Below are positions 1 through 7,389 of a stretch of 64,000 nucleotides of DNA, one piece after another. The stretch's first letter is position 1; every line of letters begins with the position of its first letter. Made by a program: the position numbers and the translations under genes. This DNA is from Magnetospirillum sp. 15-1 (GTDB taxonomy: Bacteria > Pseudomonadota > Alphaproteobacteria > Rhodospirillales > Magnetospirillaceae): positions 201,501 to 265,500 of the forward strand of contig NZ_FXXN01000022.1 in NCBI RefSeq assembly GCF_900184795.1, in the 5' to 3' direction. The notes under the pieces are model-generated. The model was not told the DNA's origin, did no database searches, and saw only the letters and a list, made by a program, of their open reading frames with translations.

Positions 1-825
1 CCGCTCCACATCAAACCGCGTCCCGCCGCTGGCTGGGTCAAATGGGATAGCCTGGATATCGGCCCCAATGGCATCTGGGGCATTGTCGAGTGGACGGCTA
101 CAGCCGCGCAGCACTTGGGCGAACGCGCCTACCGCTATCTCTCGCCGGTATTCACCCATACCGATGACGGGACCGTGCTGCGGATCGTCGGCGCGGCCCT
201 AACCAACTTCCCCAACCTCGAAATCACCGCCCTCGCCAGCCAAGGAGCAATCATGCCCGGCGATACACTGACCAGTGCCAAGGCCCTGTTGGGCCTCGAC
301 GGCGCCGACGACGCGACGTTTCTCAAGACCTGCGAAAACCTCGCCAAACTGATTCAGGCGTTCGTGACGCATCTGGATTTGCCGCCCGAAACCGGGGCCA
401 CCGGGGTGCTGGACGCCTTGATGCGGAAAACAGCCGCCCCCACCACAGCATCCCAGACTGCGGAGATCGTTGCTGCGGCACAGGCTATCCAGGCGATTGC
501 CAGTCAGGCCGAAACCTACCGGCAACAGACTTCCCAGGCCCAGGTGGATAAGGCGGTTGCCGACGCCATGGCTGCCGGAAAACTCAGCCCGGCTATGAAG
601 CCCTGGGCCATGGCCCTTGCCAGCCAATCCCCGGAATCGTTCGAGGGATTCGTGCAGTCCATGCCCGCGCTTTTCGCCGGCTTGATGAAATCCGATTTCC
701 AGGGCCGCCCGGCGGTCCCGTCGAACGCCCCTTCCGGCACTGCCGGGCTGACCGCTGGTCAATTGGCCGTGTGCAGCCAGTTGAGCGTTTCCCCCGAAGA
801 CTACCGCAAGCTCTTGGAAGGTTGA
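1..825 (+). CDS. Mu-like phage protease/scaffold protein I (5' end outside window)
   Basis: The reading frame is open from base 1, so the N-terminus lies outside the window; 274 codons are visible. The first part carries the signature of Mu gpI proteases (a GLWG-like IWGIVEWT stretch followed by YRYLSPVF at about residues 42-49). The second half, from an internal Met near base 253, is Ala/Gln-rich and predicted helical, as expected of the scaffold segment that Mu makes from an internal start. In Mu, gpI assists prohead assembly and is then processed. The gene lies 6 bp ahead of the major head gene, the normal Mu order. Family assignment is by motif recognition. Confidence 0.8.
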   Translation, partial: PLHIKPRPAAGWVKWDSLDIGPNGIWGIVEWTATAAQHLGERAYRYLSPVFTHTDDGTVLRIVGAALTNFPNLEITALASQGAIMPGDTLTSAKALLGLDGADDATFLKTCENLAKLIQAFVTHLDLPPETGATGVLDALMRKTAAPTTASQTAEIVAAAQAIQAIASQAETYRQQTSQAQVDKAVADAMAAGKLSPAMKPWAMALASQSPESFEGFVQSMPALFAGLMKSDFQGRPAVPSNAPSGTAGLTAGQLAVCSQLSVSPEDYRKLLEG

Positions 826-831
826 TCCACC

Positions 832-1761
832 ATGGTCGTGTCCCGCTCCGGCGCTTCGCTCGCCGACATTTTCACCGGCTTCAAACTCAACTTCAACAAG
901 GGCTTCGACGGCGCCAAGTCCACTATCTCTGTCGTCGCCATGGAAGTTCCCAGCACGGCGTCCGAGGAAAACTATGCGTGGCTGGGCAGTTTCCCCATGA
1001 TTCGCGAGTGGGTTGGCGACCGCATCGTCACCAACCTGTCCGCCTGGAAATACGCGATCCGCAACAAGAACTTCGAATCGACCGTGCGGGTTCCCGGCAA
1101 CGAGATGGAGGATGACCAGTACGGCCTGTTCGCCCCGCTCATGCTGGAGATGGGGCGCGAGGCTGCCATTCATCCCGACCGCATGGCCTACAACCTGCTG
1201 AACACGGGGTTCGCCTCTCCCTGCTACGATGACCAGAATTTCTTCGATACCGATCACCCTGTCGAAGATACGAACGGCCAGACCACCATGGTCAGCAACA
1301 TGCAAGCGGGCAGCGGACCGGCATGGTTCCTGATCGATGCCAGCCGCCAGTTGCGCCCGCTGGTCCATCAGAAGCGGCGCCCCTATCGCTTCGTCAGCCT
1401 GGACAAGCCAAACGACAACAACGTGTTCTGGCAGAACGAATACATTTACGGCTGCGACGGGCGTTCCAATGTCGGCTTCGGCCTGTGGCAACTGGCGTTC
1501 GGCAGCAAGGCCGACCTGACCCACGAAAACTACGAGGCCGCTCGCGCAGCCATGGCGTCGCTAACCCGTGATGGAGGCTACAAGCTGGGAGTGGCTCCCA
1601 CCCACCTGGTGGTGCCGCAGGAACTGGAGGGCGCGGCACGGCGTATCGTCAAGAACGCCACCCGCGTGATTACCGTGGGAACCGCCCCCGACACCTCGGA
1701 CGTCGTGATTTCCAACGAGTGGCAGGATACCGCCGAATTGCTGATCTCGGCTTATCTGTAG
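832..1761 (+). CDS. Mu-like phage major head protein (gpT family)
   Basis: The 309-residue product matches Mu gpT in length (about 305) and in characteristic stretches: an N-terminal FKLNFNKGF, then WLGSFPMIREWVGDR and FFDTDHPV, and a C-terminal half describing binding-fold strands. gpT forms the capsid shell. ATG at 832 follows the stop of the protease gene by a few bases, so the two are co-transcribed. No downstream head or tail gene follows, which is unusual because Mu-type phages continue with gpJ, gpK and tail genes. Function inside this genome is probably nil unless the rest of the prophage lies elsewhere. Confidence 0.85.
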   Translation: MVVSRSGASLADIFTGFKLNFNKGFDGAKSTISVVAMEVPSTASEENYAWLGSFPMIREWVGDRIVTNLSAWKYAIRNKNFESTVRVPGNEMEDDQYGLFAPLMLEMGREAAIHPDRMAYNLLNTGFASPCYDDQNFFDTDHPVEDTNGQTTMVSNMQAGSGPAWFLIDASRQLRPLVHQKRRPYRFVSLDKPNDNNVFWQNEYIYGCDGRSNVGFGLWQLAFGSKADLTHENYEAARAAMASLTRDGGYKLGVAPTHLVVPQELEGAARRIVKNATRVITVGTAPDTSDVVISNEWQDTAELLISAYL

Positions 1762-1771
1762 GTGGTGCGTC

Positions 1772-2134
1772 ATGGATGCAGCCCCCGACTTGTCCCTGTT
1801 TCCAGGCCTTCTGGGAGTGCTCGCACGGTCGGGATTCGTCGATGATGCGTTGAAACTTGCAAGGGTCTGGGGCGGAACCAAGCGGTACATTCCAGAGACC
1901 CCCTGTAGTACCAGCAGGATATGCCAGATTATTCCCCTGGAAGCGGCGCTGGCCCTGGTGCCCATTTATGGGGGCAACAGCCACGATATCCCAAACATGG
2001 GAGGTAAGGCAGGCCCTCTGTCCAAAGTGAAGCAGCGCCTCAAACGACTTGATCATCTTCCGACAACCGATGCCGCCCGAGAGGCCGGTTGCACCGCACG
2101 ATACGTTCGCATGATGCGGCGGGAGTGGAAGTGA
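1772..2134 (+). CDS. Mor/C-type DNA-binding protein (probable)
   Basis: This 120-residue protein begins 10 bp after the head gene. Around residues 30-65 it has a helix, then GGTKRYIP and a second glycine turn, resembling the dimerisation part of the Mor/C activators of Mu. The C-terminal 45 residues (a basic helix, then TTDAAREAGCTARYVRMM) look like a helix-turn-helix. Mor activates middle transcription in Mu. A Mor-like gene directly after the head gene is not the canonical position, so this may be a relocated regulator in a decayed prophage. It could also be an unrelated phage HTH protein. Confidence 0.5.
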   Translation: MDAAPDLSLFPGLLGVLARSGFVDDALKLARVWGGTKRYIPETPCSTSRICQIIPLEAALALVPIYGGNSHDIPNMGGKAGPLSKVKQRLKRLDHLPTTDAAREAGCTARYVRMMRREWK

Positions 2135-2159
2135 AGCAAAAACTGAAGAAACCCTACAG

Positions 2160-2564
2160 GTGGAAGCATGGGGCCTGAACTGGGAGGAGATGCCATTGCC
2201 AAAGGTGAATATATATTCGGACGGCGAGGTGCGACAGTTCTTGGATGGCTTGCCTCGCCACTTGACCTATAGCGAAATGGCTGCCTCCTGTGTCCGGCGG
2301 TTTGGACAGGCCCGCGCGTGGTCCCGAGCAAAGATCGGGCGCTATTGGGCGGTATTCCACCCGCCCGGTAAAGGGAAGGCATCCCGGATTGACTTTGACC
2401 CCGAAGTCCGGGAGTTTGTAGAGGACCGGCTCGGACGCCTCACCATCCGCATGATTCTGGATGGTTGCCGCGAACGGTTCGGGACGGAACGCGCCCCCTC
2501 GAAGTCGTCGCTCCACCGGTATTGGCAACGGTCACGAAAACAGAAGCCATCCCACCGGGTATAG
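2160..2564 (+). CDS. Hypothetical protein with a duplicated helix-turn-helix-like unit
   Basis: I do not recognise this family. The 134-residue product contains two similar units: about residues 27-66 (FLDGLPRHLTYSEM...RFG...W...IGRYW) and about 85-125 (FVEDRLGRLTIRMI...RFG...SLHRYW). Each has the spacing of a small DNA-binding helix bundle, so an internal duplication of an HTH domain is likely. Start choice is uncertain: GTG 2160 has only a weak upstream signal, while ATG 2190 has GGAGGAG placed too close. It lies 25 bp after the Mor-like gene and probably belongs to the same prophage remnant. Confidence 0.5.
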   Translation: MEAWGLNWEEMPLPKVNIYSDGEVRQFLDGLPRHLTYSEMAASCVRRFGQARAWSRAKIGRYWAVFHPPGKGKASRIDFDPEVREFVEDRLGRLTIRMILDGCRERFGTERAPSKSSLHRYWQRSRKQKPSHRV

Positions 2565-3155
2565 GGCCTTCCCGGCCCATCCCAGAATAATTACCGCCGC
2601 AGCAGATTAATTATAACCAGACTAGCGGAGAGAAACCGAACCCCCTCCCCCCCCCCTTTCACTCGACCGTCGCTGGCAACAAATTCCACGCCCGCGCCGC
2701 CGCAGTCGCCGTTTCCACTAGACGCTACGGGGCGTGGTGGGCGTAGCGCACGGTGGTGGACAGTTGGCTGTGCCCGAGACGCACGCCAATCTCGTTCAAC
2801 GGCCCCCCGTTGTTGGCGAGGGCGCTAATTCTGGGCGACCAGTTTACGCTCATAGGCCGCAACGGCATCGAGAAACGCCGAACTGAAATACCGGTCGAAG
2901 AGCTTGCCGTTCGAGTGTCGATGGTTGACGGTCTCACCCATGGATCGGGGTTGGACCAAGCATTTGTTCCATTAATGTTTCCGATGCGGCCGGGTGCCGC
3001 CGACACCACCTGTGACAGCGATGGGAGGCGTCGCCCCCCTGTGATCGTTGATAACCCGATGCGGCAAGGCCCGATAATGTGGGGAAAATCACAGCATGGC
3101 CGTATCCGATCGATTAGACTGCGGCATGATTTTTTCGGGCGCGGGAGGAATCAGG
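2565..3155. other. Gene-poor scar at the prophage/chromosome junction
   Basis: About 590 bases without an intact gene. It holds a run of ten C residues (2647-2656), the 3' end of a tyrosine recombinase on the minus strand (2725-2829) and, also on the minus strand, a 38-codon open frame (2825-2941) that reads like the tail of a longer protein in another frame. Decayed mobile-element sequence is the simplest reading. I could not identify direct repeats that would mark attachment sites. Confidence 0.5.
2725..2829 (-). pseudogene. Tyrosine recombinase (integrase) C-terminal remnant
   Basis: Thirty-four codons ending in a stop show the C-terminal signature of phage integrases: NNGGPLNEIGVRLGHS followed by TTVRYAHHAP, with the LGH histidine and the catalytic Tyr of RYAH. 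Upstream the frame is lost and neither the catalytic Arg box nor the core domain is present. This is the broken 3' end of an integrase, not a working gene. It suggests that another integrated element once ended here. Confidence 0.7.
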
Positions 3156-3590
3156 GTGCTGCGAAAGGTAACCTGGATGGTTGCGGCCGCGATGTTCGGC
3201 GCGATCTCCGCCTGTTCCTCGCCGCCGTCCCATCCGCCCGTCTCCCCGCCGCCCGCCGCCGGCCCGGTCGTCAAGGCTCCGCCGCCCCGGCCGGAGCCCC
3301 CGGCCAAGCGGCCCGCCGTCACGGCGCCTGCCAATCTTCATCCCGAGCAATTGACGGGACTGAGTCAGGACGAGACCCAGGCTCTGCTGGGGCCGCCTGC
3401 CGCCGAAACCGTCCAGGCCATGGCGACGGTGTGGACCTATCGCCGGGGCGGGTGTGCCCTGTCGCTGGTCTTCTATCCCGAGGTCGAGACGGCGGTTCAG
3501 CGCGTCCTTTCCTACGAGTTCAAGGGGAGCGGCGAGGCCGCCGCATGCCTCAATCATCTGCGCGAGGCCCGCACCCGCAATGGCAAATGA
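3156..3590 (+). CDS. Small outer-membrane-type lipoprotein
   Basis: GTG 3156 is preferred because GGGAGG (3143-3148) sits at the right distance and the resulting N-terminus is a clean lipoprotein signal: basic LRK, a hydrophobic stretch, then a lipobox ending ISA-Cys at about residue 20. The mature part is Pro-rich (about residues 22-60), followed by a compact domain (LSQDETQALLGPPA ... VWTYRRGGCALSLVFYP) that resembles the SmpA/OmlA fold. The 3' end overlaps the response regulator gene by 11 bp, so the lipoprotein is translated together with the two-component system. Its role may be envelope sensing; this is inference from context. Confidence 0.7.
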   Translation: MLRKVTWMVAAAMFGAISACSSPPSHPPVSPPPAAGPVVKAPPPRPEPPAKRPAVTAPANLHPEQLTGLSQDETQALLGPPAAETVQAMATVWTYRRGGCALSLVFYPEVETAVQRVLSYEFKGSGEAAACLNHLREARTRNGK

Positions 3591-4326
3591 CCCCTCTCCG
3601 TCGTCCAAATTGATCGGCATCGTCGACGATGACCCGCTGTTTCGCGAAACCCTGGCCGGCAATCTGGGCGATGCCGGCTATGAGGTCGAGGCCTGGAACT
3701 GCGGCGAAGATTTCCTGGCGGGGCTGGAGGCCGGCATCCGCCTGGACCTGGTCCTGCTCGACTGGAAGATGCCGGGCCTCAACGGGATCGAGGTGCTGCG
3801 GCGGATGCGGGCGACGCATATGGAACTGCCCGCCATCTTCCTGACCGTGCTCAGCGACCAGATCTTCGAGGAGGCGGCCCTGCTGGGCGGCGCGGTGGAT
3901 TTCATCGAGAAATCGCGCAGCTTCACCATCTTGGAGCGGCGGGTCCGGCTTATCCTGAACCGTTCGGCCCCCCTGGCGGCCGATGGGGACGACCCGCTCA
4001 GGGCCGGAGAGCTGACCCTGGACCTGGAAAGCCGGCGGGCCTACTGGCGGGGGCAACTGGTGGAACTGACCCTGGGCGAATTCGCCATGGTCCATGCCCT
4101 GGCGGCCAAGGCCGGGCGCGATCTCAGCTATCGCGAACTGTACGACGCCGGCCGAGGCAAGGGCTTCCATGCCGGGGCGGGCGACGACGGCTATCGCACC
4201 AATGTCCGGGCGGCGGTCAAGCGTATCCGCGAGAAGTTCAAGACCCTCGACCCCGATTTCGAGCAGATCGGCAATTATCCCGGCTTCGGCTATGTCTGGC
4301 TGGTGAGCCATGATACGGCGGATTAG
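3580..4326 (+). CDS. OmpR/ChvI-type response regulator
   Basis: A 248-residue regulator with an N-terminal receiver domain (acidic pocket DDD at 16-18, phosphoacceptor Asp61 in LLDWKMPG, Lys in FIEKS near 110) and a C-terminal winged-helix DNA-binding domain (about 140-245, ending GFGYVW). ATG 3580 lies inside the end of the lipoprotein gene, and the stop overlaps the kinase start by 17 bp, so all three are translationally coupled. Residue layout resembles ChvI/ExoR-linked regulators of alphaproteobacteria, but target genes are unknown. The small envelope genes at 5.9-6.5 kb are possible targets by proximity only. Confidence 0.88.
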   Translation: MANDPSPSSKLIGIVDDDPLFRETLAGNLGDAGYEVEAWNCGEDFLAGLEAGIRLDLVLLDWKMPGLNGIEVLRRMRATHMELPAIFLTVLSDQIFEEAALLGGAVDFIEKSRSFTILERRVRLILNRSAPLAADGDDPLRAGELTLDLESRRAYWRGQLVELTLGEFAMVHALAAKAGRDLSYRELYDAGRGKGFHAGAGDDGYRTNVRAAVKRIREKFKTLDPDFEQIGNYPGFGYVWLVSHDTAD

Positions 4327-5815
4327 GCGGCTTGGTTTCCGGCTGCGCTCCTTCGCGGTCAAACTGGTCGCCGCCGCGTTCATCTTCGCCATCGTGCCGG
4401 TCCTGCTGTACCAGCAGTTCAACGCCGCCGAGCATCAACGCAATGCCCTGATGCTCCGGCTGGTGCAGGAGCAGGGGCGGCTGGCCGGCGAGGCGGTGTT
4501 TCCGCTGCTCGACCAGTTCTCGCCGCGCAGCGCGGATCGCCTCAATCAGGCGGTGAACCGGCTGGCCGATGGCGGCATCTCCATCAAGGTTCTGTTTCGC
4601 CCGGCGGCGAACAGCGGCTCCCGCAATTTCCTGCTGGTGGCCTCGGCGCCCGAGACGGGGGTGGAGGAGGGGCGGGCCGCCATGGATCGCCTGGCGGAAA
4701 ACGGCGTCCTGACCCAACTGACCGCATCGTGCGAGGGCAACGAGCCGCTGGCCTTGCGGCTGCCGGCGGGGGCGGGCGCCTCCCAGGGGGGGAGCGAATT
4801 GCTGACCTATCTGGCCCCCCATGCCACCCGGGGCGGCTGCTGGGTCGTATTGACGGCGCAGCCGACCGGCACCCTGCCGGAGCAGACCATCGGCCAGCCG
4901 TACTGGCAGCATCCCGAGGTTCAGGTCGCGGTCTCCATCTACCTGCTCATGGCGGTGCTGGTTCTTTCCATCTTCACCGACGTCTGGCGCAACCTGCACC
5001 GTTTCCGCGATGTGGCGCAGTCCCTGGTGCGGGGGGAGGCCGTATCGTTCGCCGCCGAAAATTACATTCCGGAACTGTCCGAGGTGGCGGCGGAATTCGA
5101 TGCCATGGTCACCACGCTCAAGCGTTCCGAGGCGCTGCTGCGGCAGGCGGCGGAAGAGAACGCCCATGCCCTCAAGGCGCCCCTGGCGGTGATTTCCCAG
5201 TCCATGGAACCGCTGCGCCGCGCCGTCTCTCCTGGGGACAGCCGCGCCCAGCGGAGCCTCGACGTCATCGCCCAGTCCATCGACCGGCTGGATGTCCTGG
5301 TGTCCACCGCCCGGCGGATCGATGAGACCATTGCCGGCCTGATCGACCGCCCGCGCCGCCGGGTGGAGCTTTCGGCGCTGCTGGAGCGCCTGGGGCGCGG
5401 TTATGTCCGCCTGGCCGCCGATCGCTCCATCGGGTTGGAATTACGCCTTGCTCCCGGTCTGGTGGTGACCGGCGACGATGATATGGTCGAACTCGTCGCC
5501 GAGAACCTGCTCGACAACGCCCTCGACTTCTCGCCGTCGGGATCGGTGGTGACCATGGAACTGCGCCGGGAAGCCGGCGAGGCCCGGTTCCGCGTTCTCG
5601 ATCAGGGACCCGGCGTCCCCGAGACCGAGTGGGAGCGCATCTTCGAACGCCACCTGTCGCACCGCCCCGGCACCACGGAGGGAGGGGGCGACCATTACGG
5701 GCTCGGTCTGTGGATCGTGCGGCGCAATGCCGAAGCCATGGGCGGCCGGGCCTGGGCAGGCCAGGCCCCCGGCGGCGGCCTGACGATCACGGTATCGCTG
5801 CCTTTGGCCCCCTGA
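4310..5815 (+). CDS. Sensor histidine kinase (ChvG-like)
   Basis: The 501-residue kinase has a first membrane segment at about 18-35, a periplasmic domain of roughly 170 residues, a second membrane segment at about 208-226, a HAMP linker, an H box with His286 in AHALKAPLAVI, and a C-terminal ATPase domain (N box ENLLDNALDFSP, G boxes DQGPGVP and HYGLGLWIV). HALKAPL in place of HDLRTP is a common variant in alphaproteobacterial kinases. It is the partner of the overlapping response regulator upstream. The signal sensed is not evident. Confidence 0.88.
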   Translation: MIRRIRRLGFRLRSFAVKLVAAAFIFAIVPVLLYQQFNAAEHQRNALMLRLVQEQGRLAGEAVFPLLDQFSPRSADRLNQAVNRLADGGISIKVLFRPAANSGSRNFLLVASAPETGVEEGRAAMDRLAENGVLTQLTASCEGNEPLALRLPAGAGASQGGSELLTYLAPHATRGGCWVVLTAQPTGTLPEQTIGQPYWQHPEVQVAVSIYLLMAVLVLSIFTDVWRNLHRFRDVAQSLVRGEAVSFAAENYIPELSEVAAEFDAMVTTLKRSEALLRQAAEENAHALKAPLAVISQSMEPLRRAVSPGDSRAQRSLDVIAQSIDRLDVLVSTARRIDETIAGLIDRPRRRVELSALLERLGRGYVRLAADRSIGLELRLAPGLVVTGDDDMVELVAENLLDNALDFSPSGSVVTMELRREAGEARFRVLDQGPGVPETEWERIFERHLSHRPGTTEGGGDHYGLGLWIVRRNAEAMGGRAWAGQAPGGGLTITVSLPLAP

Positions 5816-5920
5816 TCCCGGTCACCGGATTATCACAGCCTTCTCACCCCCCGATCTCGCGGGGAAGCGTATTCCTGTCCGTGATGGGGGCATCCCCCAC
5901 CCCAATGAAGGAAGAACGCC

Positions 5921-6187
5921 ATGAAATCCCCCGTGAAAAGTCCCGCCATCGCCATCGCTGTTCTGGCTCTTGCCCTGTCGGCCTGCGCCGACATGAGCAA
6001 CCAGCAGCAGCGGGCCTTGTCCGGCGGCGCCATGGGGGCGGCCGGCGGGGCGGCCATCGCGGCCATGACCGGCGGTGGCAGCATCGTGACCGGCGCGTTG
6101 ATCGGCGGTGGCGGTGGCGCGGCCATCGGCGCCCTGCTTCCCGACAACTGGCTCGGCCATAAGTCGGCCTCCAAGGAAAGCCGCTAG
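5921..6187 (+). CDS. Glycine-zipper lipoprotein
   Basis: An 88-residue protein with a lipoprotein signal (lipobox LSAC, Cys at about 22) followed by a Gly/Ala-rich segment (about 35-75) with regularly spaced glycines typical of YMGG-like glycine-zipper membrane proteins. AAGGAAG lies ahead of ATG 5921. It is separated from the kinase gene by about 100 bp and is followed 9 bp later by another small exported protein, so the pair is likely one transcript. Such proteins insert in the outer membrane; the specific role is unknown. Confidence 0.7.
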   Translation: MKSPVKSPAIAIAVLALALSACADMSNQQQRALSGGAMGAAGGAAIAAMTGGGSIVTGALIGGGGGAAIGALLPDNWLGHKSASKESR

Positions 6188-6196
6188 GAGACCATC

Positions 6197-6505
6197 ATGA
6201 ACACCCCGTCGAAATCCCTGAAGGCGTCGTTGTCCATGGCTGTCGCCGTGATCCTGCTTGGTGCGGTTTCCGGCGCGGCCCTGGCCGACGAGGGCCATTG
6301 GCGGCACGAGAGGCGCGGTTGGCACGAGCACGGCGACTGGCGTGAGTGGCGCGGCCACCATCGCGGCCCGCCGGCGGTCGTCGTCGCCCCGTCCCCCTAC
6401 GCCTATTTCTACGGGCGGCCGGAAGTGGTCTATGTCCCGCCGCCGGTCGTCTATCTGCCGCCCCCTTCGGGCATCAACATCGTTCTGCCCATCCACATCC
6501 GCTGA
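6197..6505 (+). CDS. Small exported His/Trp/Arg-rich protein
   Basis: The 102-residue product has a signal peptide (about residues 1-30, cleavage after ALA) and a mature part that starts with a His/Trp/Arg-rich stretch (HWRHERRGWHEHGDW) and ends in Pro/Tyr/Val-rich sequence with PPPVVYLPPP. This layout is common in small periplasmic proteins of alphaproteobacteria with no assigned function; the histidines could bind metal. It is co-directional with and 9 bp after the glycine-zipper gene. Confidence 0.6.
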   Translation: MNTPSKSLKASLSMAVAVILLGAVSGAALADEGHWRHERRGWHEHGDWREWRGHHRGPPAVVVAPSPYAYFYGRPEVVYVPPPVVYLPPPSGINIVLPIHIR

Positions 6506-6546
6506 GGCGGCGGACGAAAACACCCAGAGCCGACAGGAGACCCGCC

Positions 6547-6798
6547 ATGTCGTCAGTATTGAACGCGTTCGCCAGAGTTTCCGCGACGTCCGGTGACATC
6601 GACTGGGAACTGCTGCTGTTGCTGGCACGGACGGAGGCCGCCCTCACATGGCCCGAACTGGACCATTCCGGCGAATCCGACCTGTCGCTCCCTGACGGGC
6701 TCGACCTTCGCCACCCCGCCGACATCGATTGGGTGTCCCACGTGGTGGAATTCTCCGAGGAGCCCTCGCCCCGGCCCCTGGGATGGGTGTCGACATAG
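6547..6798 (+). CDS. Small hypothetical protein
   Basis: An 83-codon frame starting at ATG 6547 with CAGGAGA at 6534-6540. The product is acidic and Leu/Asp-rich (IDWELLLLLAR, then DGLDLRHPADIDW), has no signal peptide or membrane segment, and matches no family I know. It follows the exported protein gene by about 40 bp, so it may be the last gene of that operon. Support is the ribosome-binding site and the operon position only. Confidence 0.4.
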   Translation: MSSVLNAFARVSATSGDIDWELLLLLARTEAALTWPELDHSGESDLSLPDGLDLRHPADIDWVSHVVEFSEEPSPRPLGWVST

Positions 6799-6810
6799 CT
6801 CGCTCCCCAT

Positions 6811-6867
6811 CGGTCAGAAGGGCCACCGGCGGTCAGAAGGGCCATCGGCGGTCAGAAGGGCCATCGG
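6811..6867. repeat. Three 19-bp tandem repeats
   Basis: The unit CGGTCAGAAGGGCCAYCGG occurs three times with starts at 6811, 6830 and 6849, and a fourth partial copy (CGGTCAGGAG) begins at 6879. The array lies between two convergent genes and has no coding role that I can see. Confidence 0.85.
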
Positions 6868-6881
6868 CCAGGAGGCGTCGG

Positions 6882-7283
6882 TCAGGAGTTCGGAATGACG
6901 GCCGTCGCTTCCAGTTCGATCTTGCCGGGATGGTCCAGCAGATCGGCGACGAAGATCATGCTCATGGCCGGATAGTGATCGCCGATCAGGGTCCGCCAGA
7001 TGCGGCCCAACTCGCGACGCGACGCCAGATACTCGTCGCGGGCGATGCAGAACGCGGTGATCCGCACGATATGCTGGGGGCGTCCGCCGGCCGTCTCCAG
7101 GATGGCCAGGATGTTCTTCAACGCCTGCTCGAACTGGGGGACCAGCGCGTCGCTCTCGAATTCCTGCTGGGCGGTCCATCCCACCTGACCGGCCAGGTAC
7201 AAGGTCCGTCCGGGCTCGGCCAGGATGGCGTTGGCATAGCCGATGGGGGCCTTCCAGCCCTCGGGAAGAATGGTGGTGTGCAT
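6882..7283 (-). CDS. RidA/YjgF-family enamine/imine deaminase
   Basis: The 133-residue protein is a full-length RidA homologue (usual length about 130), with YANAI and LYLAGQVGW in the first half, the mid-protein VRITAFCI strand and the C-terminal KIELEATAVIP containing the Glu typical of the active-site cleft. RidA proteins hydrolyse reactive enamines and imines. A gene of this family accompanies known 2-aminobenzoyl-CoA clusters, where the ring amino group must be released. It is separated from the upstream operon by a hairpin and has its own palindrome at 7312-7329 that matches sites in the 25-33 kb aromatic region, so it probably belongs to that regulon. Confidence 0.8.
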   Translation of the reverse strand: MHTTILPEGWKAPIGYANAILAEPGRTLYLAGQVGWTAQQEFESDALVPQFEQALKNILAILETAGGRPQHIVRITAFCIARDEYLASRRELGRIWRTLIGDHYPAMSMIFVADLLDHPGKIELEATAVIPNS

Positions 7284-7311
7284 GATATCTCCTGACCTGG
7301 GATGACGATAT

Positions 7312-7329
7312 TAGTTTATGCATCAACTA
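7312..7329. promoter_or_regulatory. Candidate MarR-type operator, site 1
   Basis: TAGTTTATGCATCAACTA is an 18-bp palindrome with one mismatched pair, 29 bp upstream of the RidA start. It matches 15 of 18 positions of the site at 32986-33003 and resembles those at 25840-25857 and 30505-30522. A palindrome of this size is typical for MarR dimers; the regulator is inferred to be the MarR protein at 32308-32820. Confidence 0.6.
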
Positions 7330-7338
7330 TATTGACGG

Positions 7339-7372
7339 CAAGCCGGCGGAACAACCCTCTTCCGCCGGCTTG
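7339..7372. terminator. Hairpin between the binding-protein gene and ridA
   Basis: CAAGCCGGCGGAA pairs perfectly with TTCCGCCGGCTTG across an 8-nt loop. There is no U-tract, but its place just after the stop of the binding-protein gene (7390) and before the RidA promoter region suggests it ends or attenuates the long minus-strand transcript. Confidence 0.55.
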
Positions 7373-7389
7373 TCGCCCAAGGTGAAAAA

